A stretch of DNA of 64,000 bases. Origin: Prosthecochloris marina. GTDB lineage: Bacteria > Bacteroidota > Chlorobiia > Chlorobiales > Chlorobiaceae. The position numbers and the translations under genes are program-made. This document shows positions 26,718 through 34,909 of the stretch, one piece after another. The stretch lies in NCBI RefSeq assembly GCF_003182595.1, contig NZ_PDNZ01000003.1, forward strand, positions 310,001-374,000, read 5' to 3'. The first letter of the stretch is position 1; each line of letters begins with the position of its first letter. Under the pieces are notes generated by a model that ran no database searches, was not told the origin of the DNA, and saw only the letters and a program-made list of their open reading frames with translations.

Positions 26718-26846
26718 TCCACCCTCTCTTCCTGAGAGACAATCCCGAAACATTCTCGCATCCTGACAGAAAAATTCCGATACAACCCGAGAGCGGGAAA
26801 TTCATCGACATAGAATTGACAGGGCTTTCAAACCGTCGGACACTTT

Positions 26847-26862
26847 TGGCCCCTTTCTTGCA
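26847..26862 (+). promoter_or_regulatory. Sigma-54 (-24/-12) promoter of the polysaccharide operon
   Basis: TGGCCCCTTTCTTGCA matches the sigma-54 consensus TGGCAC-N5-TTGCA with the invariant GG and GC exactly ten bases apart and the full TTGCA at -12. The predicted start of transcription is near 26873, about 14 bases before the ATG at 26887. It sits immediately after the sigma-54 activator gene and before the first biosynthetic gene. Confidence 0.8.
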
Positions 26863-26886
26863 AAAGTAACTCCAGGAAACATCCCC

Positions 26887-28671
26887 ATGCTCAATCTGGC
26901 CGGAATGGAACCCAAAACAGAATGTCCCGGGACAAAGCCACCAAAAACCGAAAGGACAGCAAAGGCAGTCATATTCGGAAAAAAAGAGAAGGTCGCCGAT
27001 CTCTTTCAGCTGCTCGAAAGCCGATACAACAAGGTGACCCTTACCGAAACCGAATACGAGCTCGAGCAGCTGGCACCTGAACGGCACGCCATCGGGCTTG
27101 CCATCATGACCGACAGTTTTCCGGTAAAACTCAGTGCAGGACTGCTTCACCGCGTCAGGCGGAAACTCGCCCCGCAAAACATGATCTGCCTGTCGGCCGA
27201 CATCGATCACGAAAAGGAAAAAAACCTCCGCTCAGCAGGCCTCATATTTCTCGGAAGCTACAGAAGCTTTTTTGCATATGCAGAAAGGATCATCACTCAA
27301 ACCCAGACAGACCGAAACCAGAAACCGATGGATCAGAGAAAAGATTCAGCCATGTCTCTCGAAAAACGTTTATCGGGACGTTTTTCCACGCTGAGAAGCC
27401 GACTCAAGCGAACCGTTTTCGGGTTGAGCGCAATGGTGGCAGAAGCAGTGGTACGGCTCATTGAAATCTCTGTTGGTCTTGTTGTCACTTTCCTGCTTTT
27501 TTTGCCCATGCTTATCGTGCTTGCTGTACGAAAGCTCTTTACCGGCACCCCTGTCTTTTCCAGGCACAAAGTTTTCGGTGTAGCTGCCAAGCCCATAACA
27601 ATTCAACGCTTCAATACGACAGCAACCATCTTTTCAGGGTTTCCCCTTTTTCTGGAACTGTTTACAGGACGCCTCGCACTTGTCGGTACGGCAATCAGAG
27701 AAGAAAAGGATGGCCCGGGAAACGCTGAAGACGCATATATCAAAATGATCAAACCCGGCATCGTCTCTCTCTGGGATATCCGCAGATCAACCAAGATCGC
27801 ACATGAAGGAAAGGCGGCGATAGAGTGGGAATATATCTTCAGGAAACGTCCGTTTTATGATCTTTTACTCTTTCTGCGCGCGTTTCCCGCACTGCTTTAT
27901 CAAGAACAAAACCGTGCACCTTCACCTGTATTTCATCTGCTTGGACTCGACATCGACAATATCACGATGGAAGAGGCTGTCTCGATCATGAGAAAACACC
28001 TCGAACAGAAAAAACAATGCAGCATTTTCTTCGTCAATCCCGATTGCTTGAACAAAATGGTTGACGATCCCGACTATTTTTCGACTCTTCAAAAAGGAGA
28101 CTACATCTTCCCGGACGGCATAGGTCTCAGTATCGCCGGAAAACTCCTGCAGACACCTTTAAGGGAAAACATCAATGGAACAGACATGCTCCCCTATCTC
28201 TGTACAATGGCTTCAGAAGATGAAAAATCGCTGTTCCTGCTCGGCAGCAAACCAGGAGTAGCCAAGACGGCAGCCGAAAAAATCAAAGAAGCATTCGATG
28301 TCACTATCGCCGGCACAGCGAATGGATACTTCGACCACGATACACAGAGCGATACAATCATCGAAACAATAAACAATTCGGGAGCATCGATATTGCTGGT
28401 GGCCTTCGGAGCACCGCGGCAGGAAAAATGGATAGCTCGGTACCGCGGCCATCTCAAACCGGAAATCCTTATTGGAGTGGGCGGTTTGTTCGACTTTTAC
28501 TCCGGCAACATCAACCGCGCACCCGAGTGGATGCGTGAAATAGGTTTGGAATGGGTATACCGAATCATGCAGGAACCCGGCAGAATGTGGCGTAGATACA
28601 TCATCGGCAATCCTGTTTTTCTCTACCGCGTCATGAAATGGAAACTCTTTACCAGAAGCATGAATCCCTGA
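26887..28671 (+). CDS. Fusion: receiver-like domain, degenerate sugar transferase, WecG/TagA-type glycosyltransferase
   Basis: A 594-residue protein with three parts. Residues about 24-140 resemble a response-regulator fold without the phospho-acceptor pattern. Residues about 170-345 follow the bacterial sugar transferase (WbaP/WcaJ) layout, with one hydrophobic hairpin, GRLALVGT for GxMSLVGPRP and KPGIVSLWDIRRST for PGITGLWQV, but the catalytic DELPQ and KFRTM blocks are gone. Residues about 350-590 form an intact GT26 domain (NPDCLNKM, FPDGIGLSIAGK, NGTDM, VAFGAPRQEKWI, IGVGGLFDFYSG, APEWMREIGLEWVYRL-like). GT26 enzymes add the second sugar, often N-acetylmannosaminuronate or N-acetylmannosamine, to a lipid carrier. 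It is the first gene after the sigma-54 promoter. Confidence 0.85.
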   Translation: MLNLAGMEPKTECPGTKPPKTERTAKAVIFGKKEKVADLFQLLESRYNKVTLTETEYELEQLAPERHAIGLAIMTDSFPVKLSAGLLHRVRRKLAPQNMICLSADIDHEKEKNLRSAGLIFLGSYRSFFAYAERIITQTQTDRNQKPMDQRKDSAMSLEKRLSGRFSTLRSRLKRTVFGLSAMVAEAVVRLIEISVGLVVTFLLFLPMLIVLAVRKLFTGTPVFSRHKVFGVAAKPITIQRFNTTATIFSGFPLFLELFTGRLALVGTAIREEKDGPGNAEDAYIKMIKPGIVSLWDIRRSTKIAHEGKAAIEWEYIFRKRPFYDLLLFLRAFPALLYQEQNRAPSPVFHLLGLDIDNITMEEAVSIMRKHLEQKKQCSIFFVNPDCLNKMVDDPDYFSTLQKGDYIFPDGIGLSIAGKLLQTPLRENINGTDMLPYLCTMASEDEKSLFLLGSKPGVAKTAAEKIKEAFDVTIAGTANGYFDHDTQSDTIIETINNSGASILLVAFGAPRQEKWIARYRGHLKPEILIGVGGLFDFYSGNINRAPEWMREIGLEWVYRIMQEPGRMWRRYIIGNPVFLYRVMKWKLFTRSMNP

Positions 28672-28676
28672 AAGCA

Positions 28677-29396
28677 ATGGAACTCGACCCTACGGTACGC
28701 AAGGAACTGATCCAGAAAATCAGTGGAACACTCAACCCCGGCCTGAAATACAAAAGGACGCTGAAAGTCGCCGCCTGGGAATTCACGATCAGGCTTTCCT
28801 ATCTGTTGAAAAGAGGACTGGATCTTGTGGTTTCCATAACTGCTCTCATTCTGCTGTTTCCACTGCTCCTCCTGACAGCTCTGACCATCTGGATCGAAAA
28901 TCCCGGTCCGATATTCTATGTGCAAACGCGTGTCGGACAAAACGGAAAACACTTCAGGTTCTACAAGTTCCGTTCAATGGTGGTCAATGCCGATGCGATC
29001 AAAGAAAGTTTATCGAAACAAAATGAGTCTACTGCCGGAGTGATTTTCAAAATGAAAAAGGATCCCAGAATCACCAGAACAGGCAGAATCATCCGGAAGC
29101 TGAGTATCGATGAACTCCCCCAATTAGTCAATGTTCTCAAAGGAGATATGAGCCTGGTAGGTCCCCGTCCACCGCTGCCTAACGAAGTTGCTGAATATAC
29201 TCTTGAACAGCGCAAGCGCCTGCATATCATCCCCGGCATAACCTGCTTGTGGCAGGTCAGTGGCAGAAGCGACATTCCTTTTACCGATCAGGTAAGGCTT
29301 GATTTGCAGTATATCCAGAGTGCCGGTATCGGCAATGATCTCATCCTTCTTTTAAAAACCATCCCTGCCGTCATTATCGGAAAAGGGGCATACTAA
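28677..29396 (+). CDS. Polyprenyl-phosphate sugar-1-phosphate transferase (initiating)
   Basis: A 239-residue membrane enzyme of the WbaP/WcaJ/EpsL family that moves a sugar-1-phosphate from a nucleotide sugar to undecaprenyl phosphate, starting each polysaccharide unit. It has the N-terminal KRGLDLVVS re-entrant hydrophobic helix and all catalytic blocks: GPIFYVQTRVGQNGKHF, FRFYKFRSM, DPRITRTGRIIRKLSIDELPQ (catalytic Asp-Glu) and GDMSLVGPRPPLP, then PGITCLWQVSGR. ATG 28677 lies five bases after the preceding stop; an upstream ATG (28638) inside the previous gene is possible. It is the only intact copy among three related domains in this operon. Confidence 0.93.
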   Translation: MELDPTVRKELIQKISGTLNPGLKYKRTLKVAAWEFTIRLSYLLKRGLDLVVSITALILLFPLLLLTALTIWIENPGPIFYVQTRVGQNGKHFRFYKFRSMVVNADAIKESLSKQNESTAGVIFKMKKDPRITRTGRIIRKLSIDELPQLVNVLKGDMSLVGPRPPLPNEVAEYTLEQRKRLHIIPGITCLWQVSGRSDIPFTDQVRLDLQYIQSAGIGNDLILLLKTIPAVIIGKGAY

Positions 29397-29409
29397 CGGA
29401 GACTTCTCA

Positions 29410-29763
29410 ATGAGCCTGCATCTTGATACATCAACTGGCAAAACCATAGGTGTCGCCCGGATAGAGGGACGCCTCGATGCAACGAACAGCGGCTCCCTGC
29501 TGCAAAAATTTCCTAAATGGCTCCAACAAACCAATCACTTTGTTTTTGACTGCTCCGCACTCAGCTTCATCGACAGCAGCGGACTCGGTGCCATTGTCGG
29601 ATGCCTGCGCAAAGCTCTCGAAAAAAACGGAGATCTCAGGCTTGCATGCCTTGACCCCAGAGTATCGATGGTTTTCGAACTGACGAAAGCAAAGCAGCTT
29701 TTTTCCATCTATGCCGACAGCCATGAGGCGATCGACTCTTTCAGCGCTGGAAACCAGCAATAA
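29410..29763 (+). CDS. STAS-domain protein (anti-sigma-factor antagonist type), first copy
   Basis: A 117-residue single-domain STAS protein. The switch motif FIDSSGLGAI carries the serine that RsbW-type kinases phosphorylate and PP2C phosphatases clear. The flanking strands (VARIEGRLDAT; FVFDCSALSF) and the C-terminal helix are standard. It lies 13 bases after the sugar transferase gene, with a purine-rich ribosome site (ACGGAG). It may bind the RsbW-like kinase encoded nearby or act directly on a biosynthetic protein, as the STAS protein SypA does in Vibrio. Confidence 0.92.
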   Translation: MSLHLDTSTGKTIGVARIEGRLDATNSGSLLQKFPKWLQQTNHFVFDCSALSFIDSSGLGAIVGCLRKALEKNGDLRLACLDPRVSMVFELTKAKQLFSIYADSHEAIDSFSAGNQQ

Positions 29764-29774
29764 AAAAACAACCT

Positions 29775-31181
29775 ATGAAAACGTTGCTCACTATCAGGGA
29801 AAACAGCTACGCATGGGTCACAAGCACACTGCAGTGGCGTAAGCCCCTGCTTCTGCCGATCTGCAATAAACCCTTCGTCGAATTTCTCATAGATTTTGCA
29901 GTCCTCGCGGGCAGTCGCGATATACGCTTGCTGAGCGACGGGTCACTGCAGGAAGTCGAGCAATACTGCGAAAACGGCAGTCGTTGGGGAGTTCAGATGA
30001 GTTACGCACATATAAAAGAGTCGGATGACCTTCAGACTATCTTTGAAAAGAACCGGAGATTCTGTAACGACTCGAGGATCATGGTCATTGACGGCTTCGT
30101 GTTCATCGGTTACGACAAGAAGAACGACTATAGCGCTCTTTTCAACGCTATGCCGGACGGAACCGTTGTCTCTTGTGCAGCCGGCAGTATGCGCCTCATC
30201 ACGGTTTCCGAATCAAACACGGCAAACAACGATGAAGCCCCGGTATCACTCAATCCTATCGACTCCGTTGAAAGCTACTATGACCTTTCCATGCATATTC
30301 TCCGGCATGAATCATCCCATTATGTTCTTCCGGGTTATGGAAGTGAAACTGACAGTTATATCGGCAGAAACGTCACGATCAGCAAAAGCGCGGAAATCAT
30401 CAAACCCGTCAGTATAGGCAACAATGTTCAGATACTTGCAGGATCGGTCATCGGCCCGGGCACCGTCATCGGCAGCAATGTCATTATAGACAGAAAAAGC
30501 AGGGCAACGGAAAGCATCGTTCTCGACAACACCTACATTGGCGAGGAACTCGATGTTGAACACAAAATAGCCATCCGCAACACCCTGATCTCTCCGCCAG
30601 GAGCTGTATCGATAGCAATGGAAGACCCACATTTACTGACAGGCATAAAAGACACGGCACGTGGTATCGGCAACTTTTTCAGAACCATCGTACATGATCT
30701 TACTGCAATCGTACTGATTCTTCTGCTGTTTGTCCCATTCATCCTGATCACGCCGATACTCGCCATACAAGGCAAATGGAGAAGCAGCAGAAAAACCTGC
30801 TACGACCATACCTGCAAGGCCACCGTCTCCCTGCCAAACGTCAGCATCGAACGAAGTGGCCCGCTCAGTGCCCTTGCCTTTGCCCTATCTCTCGACCGAT
30901 TCTCAACGCTTTTCAGGGTGATCAGCGGAAGACTCTCTCTTATCGGCAACGCTCCGATGGCGGTAGAGGAGAAAAACTCTTCCGGCTCTTCCGGCCCTGC
31001 CGTCACCCCCGGTTACCGGCCTGCAGTGTTCAGTTACGCCGAAGCGGAAAACTGGCCGATCAGTGGAAACGATGCCGCAATTGTGGAGCGTTTCTACGCA
31101 ATACACAGCAACCCTTTACAGGATATAGGATTGACAATGAAATCCCTCATTAACAGATTCCATGACAACACGACAGCATGA
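29775..31181 (+). CDS. Fusion: nucleotidyltransferase-like, left-handed beta-helix, degenerate sugar transferase
   Basis: A 468-residue protein. Residues about 20-160 resemble the NDP-sugar pyrophosphorylase fold (K-P-L-L-L-P-I-C-N-K-P-F-V-E-F opening, I-M-V-I-D-G-F-V-F), but the G-x-G-T-R-L loop is missing. Residues about 195-285 are hexapeptide repeats (I-G-N-N-V-Q-I-L-A-G-S-V-I-G-P-G-T-V-I-G-type). Then come a hydrophobic helix (about 315-335) and a region with GRLSLIGNAPM for GxMSLVGPRP, but no DELPQ. It therefore appears to carry another inactive sugar transferase remnant. Its stop overlaps the following STAS start (ATGA), so the two are translated together. Function is uncertain; a scaffold or acyl/sugar-handling protein is possible. 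Confidence 0.72.
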   Translation: MKTLLTIRENSYAWVTSTLQWRKPLLLPICNKPFVEFLIDFAVLAGSRDIRLLSDGSLQEVEQYCENGSRWGVQMSYAHIKESDDLQTIFEKNRRFCNDSRIMVIDGFVFIGYDKKNDYSALFNAMPDGTVVSCAAGSMRLITVSESNTANNDEAPVSLNPIDSVESYYDLSMHILRHESSHYVLPGYGSETDSYIGRNVTISKSAEIIKPVSIGNNVQILAGSVIGPGTVIGSNVIIDRKSRATESIVLDNTYIGEELDVEHKIAIRNTLISPPGAVSIAMEDPHLLTGIKDTARGIGNFFRTIVHDLTAIVLILLLFVPFILITPILAIQGKWRSSRKTCYDHTCKATVSLPNVSIERSGPLSALAFALSLDRFSTLFRVISGRLSLIGNAPMAVEEKNSSGSSGPAVTPGYRPAVFSYAEAENWPISGNDAAIVERFYAIHSNPLQDIGLTMKSLINRFHDNTTA

Positions 31182-31525
31182 TTATCAAAGAAACAAAGCT
31201 CAACAACATCACTATCGTTGCGCCGGAAGGAACACTCGATGCATCGACAGTCTCACTGCTGAACGAGAACAAGGCGTTATCGGAAAACTCGGTGACCGTT
31301 GTACTCGATCTTTCTCATGTTGATTTTCTCGACAGCAGCGGCCTTGGGGCATTGGTAGGAATTGCCCGGAAAAAAAGGGAAAAAAAAGCAGACATGGTAC
31401 TGACCAGCATGAACGATAACGTCCGGAAAGTTTTTGAAATAACCCACGCTTACCAGCTTTTCGACGTATACGACGATGCCCGGTCGGCTGCTGAGCACTG
31501 CAGAACGAAAACAGCAAGTCAATGA
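31178..31525 (+). CDS. STAS-domain protein, second copy
   Basis: A 115-residue STAS protein with the phosphorylatable motif FLDSSGLGALVG and the usual strand/helix order. It differs clearly from the first STAS copy outside the motif, so they may answer different partners. Its start overlaps the preceding gene (ATGA) and its stop overlaps the following RsbW-like gene (ATGA). This is the classical gene order for an antagonist/kinase pair. Confidence 0.93.
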   Translation: MIIKETKLNNITIVAPEGTLDASTVSLLNENKALSENSVTVVLDLSHVDFLDSSGLGALVGIARKKREKKADMVLTSMNDNVRKVFEITHAYQLFDVYDDARSAAEHCRTKTASQ

Positions 31526-31953
31526 ACGACAGTACCATAACCCTCAGTCTGCCGGGAAGCATCCGCTTCACCCGACTTGCCTCACTCACAGCCTCGAAAA
31601 CAGCGGAACTGTTTCTCTCGTCCATGAAGGTCTCCAAAGGAACCGATGATTTCCGGCACGCATTCGAACTGTCGGTCAGCGAGGCGTTTACCAATGCCGC
31701 CCGTTACGCTTTGCCTTCGTCACACCCGCAGCCGGTCACGATCTCCTTTCGGTTCGAAGAAAAACAGCTCACCGTCTCCGTCACCGACAGCAACCCCGCA
31801 TTTACCATCGAGTCTCCTGTTCCGGATATCGAAAACTATCCTGAAGGCGGCTACGGGCTGCTGCTTATACGTTCGCTCATGGATACCGTCTCCTGCCGTC
31901 GGGAAAACAACACCAATACCATCACGATGTCAAAACAACCGGAAATACTCTAA
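31522..31953 (+). CDS. RsbW-type serine kinase / anti-sigma-like factor
   Basis: A 143-residue HATPase of the anti-sigma regulatory family. The N box is LSVSEAFTNAARYA; the region VTDSNPAFT stands where RsbW has its D-x-G-x-G loop, and EGGYGLLLIRSLMD is the G2 lid. These proteins phosphorylate STAS antagonists and bind a partner, classically a sigma factor. The G1 loop reads DSNPAF rather than DEGxGF, as in some RsbW relatives. Together with the STAS copy it overlaps and the PP2C regulator upstream, it completes a partner-switching circuit. No cognate sigma factor is in the window. Confidence 0.85.
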   Translation: MNDSTITLSLPGSIRFTRLASLTASKTAELFLSSMKVSKGTDDFRHAFELSVSEAFTNAARYALPSSHPQPVTISFRFEEKQLTVSVTDSNPAFTIESPVPDIENYPEGGYGLLLIRSLMDTVSCRRENNTNTITMSKQPEIL

Positions 31954-31967
31954 TCCCCCCTGAACTC

Positions 31968-32942
31968 ATGGTCACAGTCGTCATTGTCAGCTACAACACA
32001 AGGGATATCCTGACAGAGTGTCTTGAAGCCCTGTTTAAAAACAGTAAAAGAATTGCCATGGAAGTCATCGTCGTCGATAACGACTCCCATGACGGTTCAG
32101 CGGCCATGGTCCGGGAACGGTTCAAAAACGTCTCTCTCATCGCAAACTCGAGCAACCTGGGATTTGCAGCCGCGAATAACCAGGCATTCGATATCGCTCA
32201 GGGAAATTATATTATCCTCCTCAACCCAGATGCGTATATCGGCCCGTCATCCCTTGAAAACGCCATTGCCTTCATGGACGGCAAGCCGCAATGCGGCATA
32301 TGCGGGGGTAAAATCATCTCCCCTGAAGGAAACCTCGAACCATCGGCACGCCGATTCCCCTCACCACTCTCAAAATTCCTCACGCTTTCGGGTTTAAGCG
32401 CGCGGTTCCCGAAATCACCATTTTTCAACCGGCATGAATTCGGAGGCTTCGCTCATGATCGGCCTCTCGAAGTCGACTGGGTACCAGGAACCTTCACGAT
32501 CATACGTAAAAGCATGCTCGATGCAATCGGAGCATTCGACGAGCGCTTTTATATCTACTACGAAGAAACCGACCTCTGCCTGAGAGCTAAAAAAGAAGGC
32601 TGGAAAGTCTGTTTTATTCCTGACGCCGAAGTCCTCCACATCGGGGGAGCCAGCAGCAAGACAAGAAAAGATATGACATTTGATTCCGCAGCGTCTCAGA
32701 TTCTCACGTTCAGAATGCGTAGCGAATGGTTGTATTACAGAAAAAATCGGGGGCTCGGTGCAGTACTGGCCAGCTCAGGCGTCGAGCTGCTCTGGCACGC
32801 TATCCGCTACACGAAAAATCTTCTCTTGCCTGGCGATAATGCTGAAAAGAAACGGGCAGCGGCTGCGGCGGTGATACACCAGATCACCGGATCGCTTCAG
32901 GATACCCGATTCGGTCGTCTCTCACCACCCACACCATGGTAA
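31968..32942 (+). CDS. GT2 glycosyltransferase (rhamnosyltransferase-like)
   Basis: A 324-residue family 2 glycosyltransferase. It begins VTVVIVSYNTRDILTECLEAL with the nucleotide-binding VVDNDSHDGS and a NLGFAAANNQA motif. The metal-binding region is LLNPDAYI, and GAFDERFYIYYEETDLCLRAKKEGW is the acceptor/catalytic segment typical of rhamnosyltransferases such as RfbN/EpsE-type enzymes. The C-terminus has an amphipathic stretch for membrane contact. It probably adds one sugar to the lipid-linked repeat unit. The gene begins 14 bases after the RsbW-like gene. Confidence 0.9.
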   Translation: MVTVVIVSYNTRDILTECLEALFKNSKRIAMEVIVVDNDSHDGSAAMVRERFKNVSLIANSSNLGFAAANNQAFDIAQGNYIILLNPDAYIGPSSLENAIAFMDGKPQCGICGGKIISPEGNLEPSARRFPSPLSKFLTLSGLSARFPKSPFFNRHEFGGFAHDRPLEVDWVPGTFTIIRKSMLDAIGAFDERFYIYYEETDLCLRAKKEGWKVCFIPDAEVLHIGGASSKTRKDMTFDSAASQILTFRMRSEWLYYRKNRGLGAVLASSGVELLWHAIRYTKNLLLPGDNAEKKRAAAAAVIHQITGSLQDTRFGRLSPPTPW

Positions 32943-32948
32943 AAGCAA

Positions 32949-33482
32949 ATGGCTCTTTTCAGCAACATACGTTCCGACCTTAAAACCTACGAGGGAAAAT
33001 GGGGCAGTCAAGGCTTCTGGGTCATGATTGTCTACCGTTTCGGCCAATGGCGCTACTCCATCTCAAACAGGTTCATCCGAATGCCGTTTTCCTTTTTTTA
33101 CAAACTGCTCTACAAAATTGTGCAGATCCTTACCGGCATAGAGCTTCCCTGTGAAGTTCCGGTAGGCAAGAATTTTCGTATAGACCATTTCGGCGACATC
33201 ATTATCAGCGGATATGCCCGTTTCGGAGACAATTGCATCGTCCGAAACGGTGTGACCGTCGGTCTCAAAAATATCGAAGAAAAAGCCGCTCCGCAGATAG
33301 GAAACAATGTCAATATCGGAGCTGGCGCAAAACTGCTCGGCAACATCACGATCGGCAACAATGTCGATATCGGGGCCAACGCCGTCGTTATCTCATCAAT
33401 CCCTGACAATTCGATAGCGGTTGGCATTCCGGCAAAAGTCATTGCAAAAAAACAAACCCTTTCGAAACCTCTCTCAACATGA
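32949..33482 (+). CDS. Serine O-acetyltransferase-like hexapeptide acyltransferase
   Basis: A 177-residue left-handed beta-helix acyltransferase resembling serine acetyltransferase without its N-terminal helical domain. Repeats such as DIIISGYARFGDN, IGNNVNIGAGAKLLGN and IGNNVDIGANAVV, and the terminal GIPAKVIAKK, mark the family. The catalytic His is in RIDHFGDI. Inside a polysaccharide operon it more likely O-acetylates a sugar than makes O-acetylserine for cysteine. It is similar to the product at 40121-40627. Confidence 0.88.
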   Translation: MALFSNIRSDLKTYEGKWGSQGFWVMIVYRFGQWRYSISNRFIRMPFSFFYKLLYKIVQILTGIELPCEVPVGKNFRIDHFGDIIISGYARFGDNCIVRNGVTVGLKNIEEKAAPQIGNNVNIGAGAKLLGNITIGNNVDIGANAVVISSIPDNSIAVGIPAKVIAKKQTLSKPLST

Positions 33483-33579
33483 GAGAACAAAAAATCATTT
33501 CTCGCTAAATGACAGCGCGCATTTCACAAAGGAAGCCTATATCCTGTTACTTTTCAAACACTTAGGCAAAAAAAACATT

Positions 33580-33595
33580 AGGCACAGTTCTTGAG
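33580..33595 (+). promoter_or_regulatory. Second, weaker sigma-54-like promoter candidate
   Basis: The 307-base gap 33483-33789 interrupts the operon. In it AGGCACAGTTCTTGAG has a perfect -24 block (GGCAC) and TTG at the right spacing, but GA instead of GC at -12. It would fire the export genes about 195 bases downstream. TTAGGCA is repeated 16 bases apart here (33562 and 33578). The missing C makes it doubtful. Confidence 0.35.
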
Positions 33596-33789
33596 GTACA
33601 TCTGTAAGGCACCTCGATTGATCGCCCTAATCCCGTCGAACATTTTTACCAGCCCAGCAATCAGGGCACAAAGCACACGCTGAAAGAGGAGCTGTTCAAA
33701 GGGCCTGAAAACATGTTCATTGCAAAAGCATGCTGCAGAACAAAACTTTACATCATAGCGCTTTCAGGAAAAGAATTCCAGATGCGGCC

Positions 33790-34899
33790 ATGGCTCGAAA
33801 CCATAGCGATATGCATGGTTCCGGCACCTTACTGGCACTTCTGTTTTTCTTTCTGATATCCTGTACGACCATTTCACCCGAAGAAACAGCGCTCGTTCCT
33901 CCCCCTGAATCGGATTTCAATGTAGAACTACCAAAAAAAACACAGGAATTCGCATCCGCTGAAAAAATAGCTCAACTCTCTCCTGAAAAAAAATTCCAGT
34001 ACCGTCTCGGCCCGGGCGATCAAATCAACATACAGGTGTGGAAAAGGCCCGACTTGTCCCAGAAAAATATCGTCGTCTCACCCGACGGGCTCATAGCTGT
34101 TCCGAGAATCGGCAGTATCAACGTTCTCAACCGTACGCCACAGGAAATAAAACAGATAATCACGTCAAAGCTCGAAAACCTCTACACAAGACCGGAAGTG
34201 ACGCTCAGAGTGGAGAAGCACAAGAACAACAAGGCATTTGTACTGGGTCGGGTCTCTAAACCGGGCGTCGTGAATTTCCCTGGCAGGGGAACACTTCTCG
34301 AGGCGCTCGCACTTGCCGGCGGCCTGCCTTACCACGGCAAGGAGACCTTTCTGACGAAATGCGCCATCATCAGGGGAAAAGACACGGTTATCTGGATAGA
34401 CCTTCAGGAACTTCTCCAGAACGGCAATATGGCCCTGAATGCCCGCATAAAAAACAACGACATCATCTTCATTCCGGAAGCCGAAGACGAGCTGGTTTAT
34501 GTCATGGGTGAAGTCATTACCCCTGGAGCCATTCAGCTCAAACGTACCATGAATGTTTTCAAGGCGATCATGCTTGCCGGTGGAATCAGCAATCATGCCA
34601 ATACCGAAAAAGTCTTCATCATCAGACAGCAGAACATGAAAGGTGATGTCATAAAAGTGAACCTTAAAAACCTCCTGGAACATGGCGATTTCAGCCAGAA
34701 CTTCGCCCTCAAGCCAAACGACATCGTCTTTGTCAGCCCCGACGGTATGACAAAATTCAATTATACGATCGAAAAACTGATACCTCCCCTACGGGTCCTC
34801 AACCTCATAACCGACAATGCTGAAGCATTCGGCATCATGCAGGAAATACGCAGAGAATTGTGGGGACAGGAAGGATTTGTAAACACCAGTAGCGACTAA
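33790..34899 (+). CDS. Wza-type polysaccharide export lipoprotein
   Basis: A 369-residue outer-membrane export protein. ATG 33790 gives a short charged start, a Leu/Phe core and the lipobox F-L-I-S-C; the ATG at 33730 would add 20 hydrophilic residues before the signal and is less likely. The polysaccharide export domain is recognisable at YRLGPGDQINIQVWKRPDLSQ ... VSPDGLIAVPRIGSINV. Two SLBB-like domains follow (AFVLGRVSKPGVV; VYVMGEVITPGAI). Wza homologues form the outer-membrane channel for the exported chain, working with the Wzc-like protein two genes downstream. Confidence 0.93.
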   Translation: MARNHSDMHGSGTLLALLFFFLISCTTISPEETALVPPPESDFNVELPKKTQEFASAEKIAQLSPEKKFQYRLGPGDQINIQVWKRPDLSQKNIVVSPDGLIAVPRIGSINVLNRTPQEIKQIITSKLENLYTRPEVTLRVEKHKNNKAFVLGRVSKPGVVNFPGRGTLLEALALAGGLPYHGKETFLTKCAIIRGKDTVIWIDLQELLQNGNMALNARIKNNDIIFIPEAEDELVYVMGEVITPGAIQLKRTMNVFKAIMLAGGISNHANTEKVFIIRQQNMKGDVIKVNLKNLLEHGDFSQNFALKPNDIVFVSPDGMTKFNYTIEKLIPPLRVLNLITDNAEAFGIMQEIRRELWGQEGFVNTSSD

Positions 34900-34909
34900 T
34901 GCCAATACC

